A DNA stretch of 64,000 nucleotides from Ariolimax columbianus (Eukaryota > Mollusca > Gastropoda > Stylommatophora > Arionidae), in contig JAVGWX010000012.1 of the NCBI GenBank assembly GCA_036924085.1, positions 33,434,119-33,498,118 of the forward strand. Direction: 5' to 3'. Shown here in pieces: positions 32,591 through 42,546 of the stretch. The notes under the pieces were generated by a model. It was not told the DNA's origin. It was given only the letters and a program-made list of their open reading frames with translations, and made no database searches. Made by a program: the position numbers and the translations under genes. Every line of letters starts with the position of its first letter. Position 1 is the first letter of the stretch.

Positions 32591-33904
32591 AGACAGTTGT
32601 CTTGTCGTATCCGCTTGTGTCGTGTGGTGTCAATGGGAGCCATAGTTTTCTGTCCAGGACCAGACGTGTCGCTGAAGTAGTCGTCATCCCATGACGATTT
32701 AGAATATCCGCAACATTTCCTATCCATCTAGTTCTCGGTCTGCCACGGTTGCCAAAACCCGAACGTCGTGCGTTATAGACGCACATTGGTAGTTGATCAG
32801 GATGCATGCTCATTAGATGGCTGAACCAATTGATTCTCTCCTCATCAATATATTTAGAGCAGGGTCTTGCTTCAGCTATTCTTTTCACATCTTCGCTGCG
32901 CATTCTGTCTCTCCTAGTTCCGTCGATTACTTTCCGCAGTCATCTCATCTCACATGTCGTGATCTTTCTCTTTAGATTTTTTTGTTAATGTCCATGTTTG
33001 GCAGCGGTAGCAGAGAGTTGACATGAATATACTGGTTATTAGCATTTTGTTTTGGAGACATGTTTATGTTAGGGTGTTTCAATAAAAATGCCAGCTGGTA
33101 TCAATCTCTCTATCTAAACCTCCATCCTGTGTGAAAATACTGCTAAAGTACTTGAACTCCTGTACTTGTTTGATCCTGGTCCCATTTACCATAATGTTCA
33201 TGTTTTCCGGAGAGCTGCATATATGCATAGTTTATGTTTGGGGTGTGTTAATTCTCGTACGGTATCTTTCACATACAGAGTCAGATGTTGATGCAGATCA
33301 TCTTCATTCTCGTAAATAAGACATTGCTCATCTGCAAAAAAGGGTTCGTTTAACTGATCAGTCTCTGTCCTTTCTTCCTGTGCATTTCTCGGCAGATGCT
33401 CCAATTTGGCCTCCAGCGTCATTCTGTCCATATACGTGTTGAAGAGCAGGGGCGACAACACACCCTCGTCTCAACCAGATTGTTATATCCACTGTGTCGG
33501 TCAGACCATCTGTTGTTCTTTCTATACTTTGGCGCCCTTGGTACAGAGCTCTAATATTTTCTAATAGCTTCCCCTGTACTCCGTAGTCGTCTAGGATGGC
33601 TCATAGTTTATTTCTGGCTACTCTATAGAAAGCGTTTTCTTGATCTATGAAAGCCACGCTGAGTTTCCGATCGTATTCAATGTTTGTTTTGTTTAGTTGT
33701 CTCAGGGTAAATAGAGCGTCTGTGCAGCTCATACCTCGTCAGAAATAAAATTGAGCTCCACTCAGCTGTGGTTCTAGGATAGACCGAAGTCTCTGCTCCA
33801 GGATTTTCGCGAACAGTTTTCTTATGTGGCTTCGAAGCGATATCCCCAGTAGATATCGCACTCTTTTTTGTTGCCTTTGTTTTTCCAGATGAACACAATG
33901 ACAG

Positions 33905-34352
33905 CTTTTTGCCGGTCTTCAGGGATTAGCTTTTTGCCGGTCTTCAGGGACTAGCTTTTTGCCGGTCTTCAGGGACTAGCTTCTTGCCGGTCTTCAGGGA
34001 CTAGCTTTTTGCCGGTCTTCAGGGACTAGCTTTTTGCCGGTCTTCAGGGACTAGCTTTTTGCCGGTCTTCAGGGACTAGCTGTTTGCCGGTCTTCAGGGA
34101 CTAGCTTTTTGCCGGTCTTCAGGGACTAGCTTTTTGCTGGTCTTCAGGGACTAGCTTTTTGCCGGTCTTCAGGGACTAGCTTTTTGCCGGTCTTCAGGGA
34201 CTAGCTTTTTGCCGGTCTTCAGGGACTAGCTTTTTGCCGGTCTTCAGGGACTAGCTTTTTGCCGGTCTTCAGGGACTAGCTTTTGCCGGTCTTCAGGGAC
34301 TAGCTTTTTGCCGGTCTTCAGGGACTAGCTTTTTGCCGGTCTTCAGGGACTC
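33905..34352. repeat. 26-bp minisatellite grown from RT codons
   Basis: About 17 copies of GCCGGTCTTCAGGGACTAGC plus TTTTTG. On minus the unit includes the codons for PEDRQKA. The LINE reads VPEDRQKA at the right edge of the array and IPEDRQKAVIVFIWKNKGN at the left edge, so the array is an internal expansion of this RT segment. The 26-bp unit shifts the frame at each copy. Confidence 0.93.
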
Positions 34353-34938
34353 TACTTTGTTCCGAAGCCGTTGAGAATATTCTATTTACATTTTGGATAA
34401 GGAGTTCTAGGAAATACTCTATCCTATTGTGCTTTCCTTTTTTTCTGGATCGAAAATCGGCGTCCCCTGTTTGTCGTTTATAATTGTGGTGGAGTTAAAA
34501 GCTGTTGTCTCTTACTCTCATTGCCCTGACACTTTTAAAGAAATCTCTCGGATTCTTGCGACGCATGAGCGCTAATTGTTCGTCGTATTTATTCCATACG
34601 TCTGCTTTGGTGTTCTTGATTATGGTTTTAGAATGCTTTCTTGCGAGTCTGTAGATTGTGCAATCTTCTTGTGACTTCGATTTCAACCACTTCTTGTATA
34701 ATTTTTGTCTTAGCTTGTATTGCTTCCTGTACCTGTTGATTCCACCACGCCGTTCTTTTCTTTTGGAATTGTCGAAGTTTCTTTCTACCGCGTTTTGCGT
34801 TCACTGTGTTCATCAGTGCTGATTTGAACCACTGCCACTCATTCATTACACTGCCAGTTGTTACTGACAGGACCTCGTATATGTCTTTGATTTCACGTTG
34901 TATATCTTTGCGGATGGTTTGTTTCTCGTTTGGCCATA

Positions 34939-35227
34939 CTTATTTTGGCATTTGTTTTTTTTGGTTTTTTTTTTTGCGTTCGCCTTATTTATCTATTCCC
35001 CAAGGCGTGTGTGCGTTACACTGTGGTTTTTATTTTGCGCCTGTCGGCCCAGTGCATCCGACTTCAGCATGCATTTTATGTAAGGGTCTGCTTCCTCCTG
35101 CATTTTCTAAGGGTTTGCTTCCCCGGGGTAACGGCTGGTGCTGTGATGGGGATCGAACCCAGCACCTTCTGGTTGTGAGCCGTGCCACTTAACCACTAGG
35201 CCACGCCGTCCCTTATTTTGGCATTTG
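34939..35227 (-). mobile_element. SINE S1, complete, 16-bp TSD
   Basis: CTTATTTTGGCATTTG at 34939-34954 is repeated exactly at 35212-35227. The body (34955-35211) is in minus orientation: A-rich tail, CGCCTTGGGG-type 3' end, central CATCCGACTTCAGCATGC, B box (antisense of GGTTCGATCCC), A-box region (antisense of GGCCTAGTGGTTAAGTG). It interrupts the endonuclease/RT linker of the family D LINE. This is the best reference copy of S1 in the window. Confidence 0.95.
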
Positions 35228-35380
35228 AATGTAGGTATTTGAGTTAGTACTACAGGACGATCATCGGTGTCCATAATTATGTTGGGAAACACTCTTGAGT
35301 TTGTAGTGTCTGGTCTTTGTGTTCCTCTGACTATTATGTAGTCTATTTGGGATGATATGCCAGTATCATTCTATTGATAG

Positions 35381-35608
35381 GGGACGGCGTGGGCTAGTGG
35401 TTAAGTGACACGGCTCACAACCAGAAGGTGCTGGGTTCGCACCCCATCACAGTACCCTCCGTTACCCCGGGGAAGCAAACCCTTAAAAAATGCAGGAGGA
35501 AGCAGACCCTTACATAAAATGCATGCTGAAGTCGGATGCACTGGTCCGACAGGCGCAAAATAAAAACTACAGTGGAAAGCACACCGATTTAAGTAAAAAG
35601 TAAGTAAG
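35381..35608 (+). mobile_element. SINE S1 (plus), 3' shortened
   Basis: Starts GGGACGGCGTGGGCTAGTGG, then a B box altered to GGTTCGCACCCC, then AAGTCGGATGCACTGGTCCG. It ends early at GCACACCGATTTAAGTAAAA, then a GTAA-type repeat. No clear TSD is seen. It sits upstream of the other S1 within the same LINE. Confidence 0.85.
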
Positions 35609-35895
35609 GTATCCCATAGCATTACTGCCGTAGGGGTGTGAGGTGTTAGCGATCTCACATTTCAAAGGCTCGGCTATATGAGGGCGGTAGCCATCTCCTC
35701 TCCCTCGCCGCTTTTACTTCCCGGACTGAACCGGTACCAATTTAAGGCTGGGTCGACCCGGGAGCCATTGCGGTCTGAAAAAAACATTACCGCCTCAACT
35801 GGGGAATGAACCCAGGCCCATTCAGATGCGAAGCCAGGGCGCTAACCGATTTGGGATTAGAGAAATCAGGCGAAAACAAAGAAAAAAAATTATAT
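35609..35895 (-). mobile_element. Another tRNA-derived SINE (S4)
   Basis: The reverse complement has an A-box-like GGTTAGCGCCCTGGC and a B box GGGTTCATTCCCC, then a body with AAGTAAAAGCGGCGAGGGAG and GATGGCTACCGCCCTCATAT. Its right boundary carries a piece of an S1-type end (TTGGGATTAGAGAAATCAGG, CGAAAAC, then poly-A), suggesting a chimaera with the 3' part of S1. Confidence 0.6.
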
Positions 35896-36296
35896 CGATT
35901 CCATGTTTGTAAATGGCTTTTCTAATGTTGGAAAAAAAGTGTTTGTTATAACCCTGTTTAAGACATAGATTTATCAGCTCTTCCCCATTGCTATTCCGTT
36001 TTGGTGTGCATTCACTAAACGCACCAAGACATGTCTACTTTGTCGATGGTGTCCCCAACTTAATCGTTGAAATCGCCCATCACTATCAACTCATTCTTCT
36101 CATTCACCCCATTGAAGGCATCGGACAGTTGCTCGAAGAACTCTCTTTTATCTTCCCCTGTGTGGCTGTCATTACACGGAGCATACACTTGGATGACAGT
36201 TGTTTTTTCCCCCCTTTCTGTATATTGTGGCCGTGTAATTCTGTCCGATACATACTCTTTATCTGTGATAAGTTTTGCCTTCTCCAGGTGTATTAT

Positions 36297-36478
36297 CCTT
36301 CGTGTTCTACGTTCGTTCTCAATCGCCCGCTACCAAGCCATAAACAGGGCTTTGCAAGTAAGTACCAGGAAATAGTCCGGAGAACGGAATGCGGTGTGTC
36401 GCTAGTTTACAGCTCGTCTGTGATATTTGCACCTTTCAGTCCTACACATCCGTCTTCGGCGGGAACCGGGTGTATTAT
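36297..36478 (-). mobile_element. S-B element with 10-bp TSD
   Basis: GGTGTATTAT at 36297-36306 and 36469-36478 flanks a 162-bp S-B copy. The endonuclease frame of the family D LINE continues on both sides. This copy lacks a long GAA tail. Confidence 0.85.
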
Positions 36479-36722
36479 AGAACCCACACTATGCTTTGCT
36501 CTTTCACGCACTCCTACTCCGCTCCATATAAGGACATAGCTGTCATGTACCTTCCTGTTATTTTGGCCCTTTTTCCTTACATCTGACAATCTCATTATTT
36601 CTATCATTGCACTTTTTCCTTACTTCTGACAATCTCATTATTTTTGTCCTTAACGTTTTCATCAATGTGACTTTCTACTGCCGTGTCGCCTAAACAACTC
36701 ACATTTAGTGTCGCAGTCAGAG

Positions 36723-36772
36723 TGATAAAAATACACTCTGACTAAATTCTACACTCCAGGATAGAAAGACAC
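36723..36772. repeat. Isolated 55-bp satellite unit
   Basis: GATAAAAATACACTCTGACT, then AAATTCTACACTCCAGGATA and GAAAGAC, matches the satellite at 32070-32590 with a few substitutions. Confidence 0.85.
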
Positions 36773-37039
36773 AATGAGAGAGATACCATCTCTTTGATTA
36801 ACTTCTTCTTCAGAAGGAGAAACCAGCTGATATTTGAACAGTGTTCGCTATGATAAACCCCTAAAGTCGTCCTAATATAATCAAAAAGACTTAGTCTGTT
36901 GTTAGAAATAAGTCGTACCTTCTCAAAAGTGCACAAATGTATCAAAATGATCACACAAGAACCTATAAAGTAACGGAGAAAATAGCGGTATAAGATAGTA
37001 TAGCATTCCTGACTGTTCTCCTAATCAAGCGTATTAAAT
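36773..37039. other. No gene seen
   Basis: AT-rich spacer. A 70-codon minus-strand frame has no motif. Confidence 0.4.
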
Positions 37040-37262
37040 GTGCACGCCTTGAACAGCTGCGTATGATGTTATTTCAGTGCTGGAAAGAGGCCATAACCCC
37101 TCAAGATACGAGGGATGCACAGATTGCAACATTATACAAGTCATTATTATCATCAAATGCATTACCTTTTGGCGTTGGCGATCATGGATCTCCACTTTCT
37201 CTATCAGGTGTGTTGTTTATCAGTTCCGCCGTTGATCGTCTCCCAATACCATTCCTATAAGC

Positions 37263-37445
37263 TTTCCAATATTTTCTTTTCTTCTTCTTCTGCGTTCATT
37301 CTCAATCTCCCGCTACCTCGTCCCGAACAGGGCTTTGAAAGTAGCAGGAGGTAGTCCGGAGAACGGATTTGCTTTGTGTCGCTAGTTTACAGTTTGACTG
37401 CGATATTTGCACCTTTCGGTCCGACACATCCGTCTTCGGCCGAAA
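37263..37445 (-). mobile_element. S-B element
   Basis: Short CTT tract, then TCATTCTCAATCTCCCGCTA, GTAGTCCGGAGAACGG, TTTCGGTCCGACACATCCGT. Body homologous to 36307-36468 and 37601-37935. Confidence 0.75.
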
Positions 37446-37600
37446 TATTTTATCTCTTTGCCTCTCTCTTTCCCTTTCCCTGATATTCTGCCCAGTTTCA
37501 CCGTGTGATTCAACCCGCCAGTTCTCAAGGCATGCCAGGAAAGGATGACTGGCGCGTCCTGATTCTTACCATCAGCTGGCTTTGTGCTCGTGGCTCTTCA
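37446..37600. other. Spacer between two S-B copies
   Basis: CT-rich start, then unique sequence. It may be part of an S-B copy or of the host LINE; I cannot decide. Confidence 0.3.
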
Positions 37601-37985
37601 AGTACTATATTCTTCTGCTTCTTCATCGTTCGTTCTCAATCTCCCGCTACCAAACCCTGAAAGGGCTTAAGTAGCAGAATGTAGTCCAGAGAAGGGAATG
37701 CGTTGTGTCGTAGTTTACAGCTTGACTGCGGTATTTGCACATTTCGGTCCAACACATCCGACCTCAGCAAGCATTTTTTAGCACCGGGTTAGCATTCCCT
37801 CTTCGATCCCTTCTCCTTAGCCAGTCTGCCTGCTGCAGCCTGTTATCCAGGATCACAGCGCGGAGGTGTAGAAAGGTCTTGTCAGCTCTGGTTCGCTGGC
37901 CCTGACGCTAGCAATCAGCTATGGATCGCTGACCACTGCAGCTAATGCACTGCTCAGCATCTTGATTCCTTTATCGGCTGTTTAA
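37601..37985 (-). mobile_element. S-B element, long copy
   Basis: About 90% identical by eye to 22926-23235 across the body. Begins with an interrupted CTT tail on plus (TTCTTCTGCTTCTTCATCG). The centre holds CACATCCGACCTCAGCAAGC. Confidence 0.75.
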
Positions 37986-38408
37986 CCTTGCAAGGCTCAA
38001 GACCAAAAAGAAGATCACGAGGCCACCACCAGAGACTTGCTGATCCTGCTGCAATTGCCCATCATAGTCAACTGGAACTTCAGAGCTTGAAAGATCACTT
38101 CTCCCAGGTATGCACAGATTTTGGTATCCCAAAAAGTCTCAACAAATTAAATGGGCTGCGACAGGAAGTAGATTAACATCGATAATTATAAACAGGCAGC
38201 TGTGCACCAATTCATATACCTGGTGTCCCTTATCAACGACCAGCTCTGTTTAGACCCAGAAATAGACAGTCACATTTGCAAAGCTGTTGCTAGATTTGGT
38301 CATCTCATAACGTTATATGGCAGCGAAACTTGGGCAGCCCATGCCAAACAAGAGTACAGGCTTAACACCTTCCACCTACGGCGCCTGTAATTGATTATTG
38401 GTAATTAC

Positions 38409-38690
38409 ATGGAGGGACGGGACTGCGTGGCCTAGTGGTTAAGTGACACGGCTCACAACCAGAAGGTGCTGGGTTCGATTCCCATCACAGCACCGGCCGT
38501 TACCCCGGGGAAGTTAACCCTTAGAAAATGCAGGAGGAAGCAGACCCTTACATAAAATGCATGCTGAAGTCGGATGCACTGGGCCGACAGGCGCAAAATA
38601 AAAATGCAGTGCAACGCACACCGCCTTGGGGATTAGAGAAAAAAGGCGAACGCAAAACAAAAAAAAACAACAACAAAAAATATGGAGGGA
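38409..38690 (+). mobile_element. SINE S1 with 10-bp TSD in RTE-like LINE
   Basis: ATGGAGGGAC at 38409-38418 and 38681-38690 flanks the element. Head GGCCTAGTGGTTAAGTG and B box GGTTCGATTCCC; central AAGTCGGATGCACTGGGCCG; tail with A and CAA repeats. LINE coding resumes after it (WRDKLINADMY). Confidence 0.93.
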
Positions 38691-38898
38691 CAAACTGATA
38701 AATGCAGATATGTATTCTCGCACAGCTTTCTCTAGCAAGTATACTCTCCTTTAGCAACGAAGACTACCATGGCTTGATCATGTTCATCGCATGGAAGACG
38801 GCCGCATCCCCAAAGTTATCCTTAATGAACATTTGGCGGAAGGCAAAAGAGCCATCGGTTGACGACAGCTGAGGTTCAAAGATGCAGGAAAACGTTAC

Positions 38899-39114
38899 AT
38901 GAAGACACGGAACATGGGTCTGACATCTTGGGAGAACGAAGCTGCAGACCGATCCTAGCGGAGGCGTGATATGAAGACACGAAACATGGGTCTGACATCC
39001 TGGGAAAACGAAGCTGCAGACCGATCCTAGCGGAGGCGTGATATGAAGACACGAAACATGGGTCTGACATACTGGGAGGACCAAGCTGCAGACCGATCCA
39101 AGCGGAGATGTATC
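38899..39114 (+). repeat. 72-bp tandem triplication in LINE tail
   Basis: ATGAAGACACGNAACATGGG starts at 38899, 38971 and 39043, exactly 72 bp apart. Each unit encodes MKTRNMGLTSWENEAADRS-like residues, the conserved segment before the end of RTE-like proteins. The unit is 24 codons, so the frame is kept. Confidence 0.9.
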
Positions 39115-39269
39115 ACGAAGAGCCACCTCATGCTGGGTGAAAAGAAGCTCTTGAAGCTTGGAGAAGTGAAAGAAAAACACCGCAAGGAGAAGGACAGCCA
39201 AATACTCAGTAGAGAGCTACCACTATAAGGTCACATCATCCTATATTCAGTTGTGACTGAAAGAGACAA

Positions 39270-39368
39270 CTACAGCTGCTACTACTACTACTGCTACTGC
39301 TGCTACTACTACTACTACTACTACTACTCTTACTATGCCTACTACTATTACTACTACTACTACTGCTG

Positions 39369-39407
<39 letters not shown>

Positions 39408-39615
39408 TGCCTACTACTACTATAACTGCACCACCACCATTACTACTACTACAACTACCACCACCACCACCCCATCACCACAACCACCATCACTATTACT
39501 GCTACTACTAATACTACTGCTACTAGTACTACTACTACTAATACTACTACTATTACTACTACTACTACTATTACTTCTACTAATACTACTATTATTACTA
39601 CTACTACTACTATCC
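39270..39615. repeat. (TAC)n trinucleotide array
   Basis: About 345 bp of TAC/ACT with TGC, CCA and ATT variants. Long frames on both strands are artefacts. Confidence 0.97.
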
Positions 39616-40261
39616 GCTACACCCCAAAAAGACGAGAAGCGACCAAGCAATTAAATTCTCCGCCTGTGGAGCAAGATGTTCAACACTTTTTCTAAAACTT
39701 CCTATAGAATTCTCGGATTAATACAATAAATGGACATGTGTTTCTTGTCCGCATATTTTGCACTTTATTTATCTAAATGCTAATAGAAAATTTAATGTCG
39801 AATCATGTAGCATTTCTTTAGTAATTACACAGAATGTCCCAGATGTTTTTCGCTAGATTCTAATATTCGGTTCACTAATAATATTTCATTTTTTATGAAC
39901 CCAGTTCTCAATAATGTATATATCCTTCAATATTTCGTTGATTTGCCCTGGAGAAGATACATAATCAGAAAGTAATTAAGTTTGTCTTGTAGGTTATTTA
40001 AAACGGGTTTATATATTTTCTTGTTACCAGCTCTCTTTCGTACTGCTAAATTTTCCTATCACCTGTTCAATTTGAACTTTTTTTGTAATGGCTGTTTGTC
40101 GTAAGTGACTAAAGGGGATGTAATAAGATCATATGGTGTAATCTCCCGTAGAAGTAATTCGATTTCTCCATATAACAAGGAACCTCATGCTGATACGAAG
40201 CGATACTTCAACACAATGGTTCTCGTCTTCTTATTGTGTACAAGACTTGCTTTGAGGAATA
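39616..40261. other. No gene seen
   Basis: AT-rich. GTCGTAAGTGACTAAAGGGG at about 40100 resembles GTCATAAAAAGTGACTAAAG at about 22400 and the antisense phrase CCCTTAGTAGTCGCCTGTCA at 61079; this may be the trace of another old SINE. Confidence 0.35.
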
Positions 40262-40589
40262 TGTGTGGGTGACTTAACTTCGTTATACTGGTTTAGTATA
40301 ATCTACTATATAACCAGTTTATTCCACTCCACCGATACTAAAAATAACTATGAGCATCAAATATATGTTTGAATGCATTAACTAACTGATCCTGCATCAA
40401 CCACATCCCGTGGCAATGTATTCCAAGAATTTATCACTTTCTAATCCAAAAAAAATTATGTACCATTATCTAAATTGGACTTGTCTTTAAACAATTTGAA
40501 GCGGTGCCATCTTGTTCTTGTAGCCGGTTGTACTTTGAAAATATTGGTATTTATATATATCATTCGTTTAGATTAGTTGAAGAATCAAC

Positions 40590-40906
40590 GTCCATATTTT
40601 TCGGAGAATCTCAGCACAATGCACGAACTCCGTAGCACCGGCGAGGATCCAGTAATAGATTGGGTAGATTATAAACACAATTTTGAATTTCGCCTGGGCA
40701 GCGGCCGTTAAGCTTACTCTTTTCAATTTCCACCGAGTAATTTTTAACGTGCGCGACACTGCTCACGGGCGTCGGATCTCTACTACTCAGAAATCCACGG
40801 AAATACCAGAAAATCCGCGCGAAAATGCCGGTCTCCACAGTGATTTGAACCGACCTCCAGCACCCGAGGCCGAGGTCTTACTTCGAGACCACTCAGTCCT
40901 CAACTA
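40590..40906 (-). mobile_element. SINE S2 nested in CR1
   Basis: The reverse complement has a tRNA-like head (GAGTGGTCTCGAAGTAAGAC, then B box GGTTCAAATC) and the body GAGACCGGCATTTTCGCGCG, AGCAGTGTCGCGCACGTTAA. This is the best-preserved S2 copy. CR1 coding lies on both sides. I could not settle the target duplication. Confidence 0.82.
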
Positions 40907-41352
40907 TTATTCTGGAATCCCAAGATCAGTTGTGCAGTTCTTCTTTGTATCCTTCTTTGTTCTTCTTTGTATCCTTCTTTGTTCTTCTTTGTATCCTTCT
41001 TTGTTCTTCTTTGCATGTTTATATCCCTTCAACGATAAGGACCACACCAGAACACAGTACTTCAATTGAGGTATCACCAATGACTTATACAGTTTGACTA
41101 TCACTCTCTTGCTCTTCTGTGTAATGTTTCTTTTCAACATATTCAGCATTGCATTAGCCTTTTTCACTGCCACCACCCTCCACACGTTGCTAGTATAATC
41201 TATTATAACACCTAGGTCACTTTCCTGTTTAATTTTCCTGATTTTGTTCTCTCACATCCTGTAAATATATTCCTTATTGGATCTTCCAATGTCGATGACT
41301 GTACATCTGTCCTTTTTAAACTTCATCGGCCAGCTCCCAGAACAGTTTGTAA

Positions 41353-41390
41353 TCGTATTTAAACCGAGATTCGTCTTCTTCTTCTTCTTC

Positions 41391-41423
<33 letters not shown>

Positions 41424-41537
41424 TTCGTACGCTGTCAGGCGTCAATTTGAATTTGTTCGAAGAAAGCAGCAGTCATCCTGAGGCTATCGACACTGCCATA
41501 GAGCTTGTCTAGTGTTGGCACTGGTGATGGCCACATG
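41353..41537 (-). mobile_element. LINE family B 3' fragment nested in CR1
   Basis: Matches 61740-61805: ATCGACACTGCCATAGAGCT, TGTCTAGTGTTGGCACTGGT. On minus it ends CGTACGAAG, then ATA and GAA repeats (41370-41422 on plus as CTT/TTA). CR1 residues on either side (EVDLLN and LNTITNCSGSW) overlap by LN, as expected for a short target duplication. Confidence 0.8.
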
Positions 41538-41820
41538 TGATTTAATAGATCCACCTCTGCCTGATATGAGACACTGCCGCATAGTTTAGTGCCATCTGCG
41601 AATTTTACAATGATCTACCCGAAATCATTGTCAACATTTTTGAAGACCAAAATTTGTTCCGATACGGATCTCTGAGGCACTCGACTCATTACATCCCACC
41701 AATCAGAGTACTTCTTATTTATGTCAACTGTCAATTTATGTCTGCCGTCTGACGGTTAACCAATTGTCTATCCAATTGGCAACTCCGCCACCTATATCAC
41801 ATGATTTGCAATTTCGGAAA

Positions 41821-42546
41821 CATGACGGAAACGGGAATAGGAAATCCTCCTCCAAAACAATCAACCGATACAATCGTCTAATGTAATCCTCCAATGTAAT
41901 CCTCCAACGCAGCCATTTTCAATCGATTTGTGCTAAGGCAATCATTGATGCGATGTTTAAATCTCAGGACAAACAAAACTTTGTACAGACCATCGCAAGC
42001 GACCACTTGTGTTGTTATATGAGACCACATACGACTGTACAGTTATATCCTGGTAACGTAGTTTCTACCTACTAAATTAATTAGACACACCCTTACACCT
42101 GTCAACCACAGATGAGTCACATATCGATGGATTTGGTAATTGCGCTGTTCCGCATTCGTTGCGTTCAGGCAGTTCGCTTTCTCCGTGCCTCATCGATTAT
42201 GTTATGCTCTGCTATATGAGCACCTTGTGTGTCGGTTGTGTGTCAAACGAAGCGGTTCTGTGCAAGCGCCCCCAATGTTGAAACTGTTGAGAGAATCTTT
42301 TAGTGAGACTCTTGGCGTATCTCCTGTCCCGTAACGACCGTTTGAATGTTCTCAGCTCACTGCAGAGCAGATGTTTTGGAAGACGTTTACAGTGCATGGG
42401 AACAACATGCGCGCATTTGGTATAGTGAGTCGAAGATGCGGTGGTCTATATGTTGTGAGCTCGGTTCCTAAGGTAACAAGTTCGAGTCAACGTCGTGCTC
42501 AGCTAGGCAGACCGGGTATGTCAGGAGATTTTTCATGGTACTACCG
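41821..42546. other. No gene seen
   Basis: Short tandem ATCCTCCAATGTA at 41880-41910. Overlapping short frames at 42140-42600 have no motif. Confidence 0.4.

Larger units (their letters stand above)
32591..36660 (-). mobile_element. Almost full-length endonuclease-RT LINE (family D) with nested insertions
   Basis: Read on minus from 36660: endonuclease start (IMRLSEVRKKGQNNRKVHDS), YVSDRITRPQY, VIQVYAPCNDSHTGEDKREF, LIVMGDFND (catalytic GDFN) near 36070, QIDYIIVRGTQ, NIIMDTDDRPVV (usual SDHxxV). After insertions: WQWFKSALMNTVNAKRGRKK, RKNPRDFFKSVRAMRVRD, LLIQNVNRIFS, VPEDRQKA, AVIVFIWKNKGN, ISLRSHIRKLFAKILEQRL, motif A VAFIDQENAFYRV, LLFNTYMDRMT, motif C FFADEQCLIYENE near 33330, then LCYRCQTWTL and GRPRTRWI. 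Second motif C aspartate is E. Insertions: a 26-bp array (33905-34352), SINEs S1 (34955 and 35381), S4 (35609), S-B (36307). The 3' end meets the 55-bp satellite. Confidence 0.85.
37040..39230 (+). mobile_element. RTE-like LINE broken by three SINE-type insertions
   Basis: Pieces in order on plus: FQCWKEAITPQDTRDAQIAT, LYKS (37060-37140); after S-B insertions, DHFSQVCTDFGI (38090); VHQFIYLVSLINDQLCLDPE, LYGSETWAAHAKQEYRLNTF (38205-38390); after an S1 SINE, WRDKLINAD, RRLPWLDHVHRMEDGRIPKV, LRFKDAGKRYMKTRNMGLTS, WENEAADRS (38690-38960); then a tail GEKKLLKLGEVKEKHRKEKD (39140-39200). RT motifs A to C are missing or unreadable. Stops occur throughout. A 72-bp in-frame triplication lies at 38899-39114. 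Confidence 0.75.
40262..41820 (-). mobile_element. CR1-like LINE, split by an S2 SINE and a family B LINE
   Basis: Read on minus from 41820: VANWIDNWLTVRR (41770), DVMSRVPQRSV (41690), KFADGTKLCGSVSYQAEVDL (41590; usual FADDTKL, so D to G), interruption 41353-41537, then CSGSWPMKFKKDRCTVIDIG, LGVIIDYTSNVW, VKKANAMLNMLKRNITQKSK, PQLKYCVLVWS, interruption by S2 at 40590-40906, then HRFKLFKDKSNLDNGT, VINSWNTLPRDVVDAGSVS, and a 3' end with CCAGTATAACGAAGTTAAG. All are CR1/Jockey-type signatures. A 22-bp repeat (TTCTTTGTATCC, TTCTTTG) lies at 40940-41020 within the coding part. Confidence 0.85.

Noticed and set aside
39253..39654. Tyr/Leu-rich membrane protein
   Set aside because: Translation of a TAC trinucleotide array; hydrophobic runs arise from the repeat frame.
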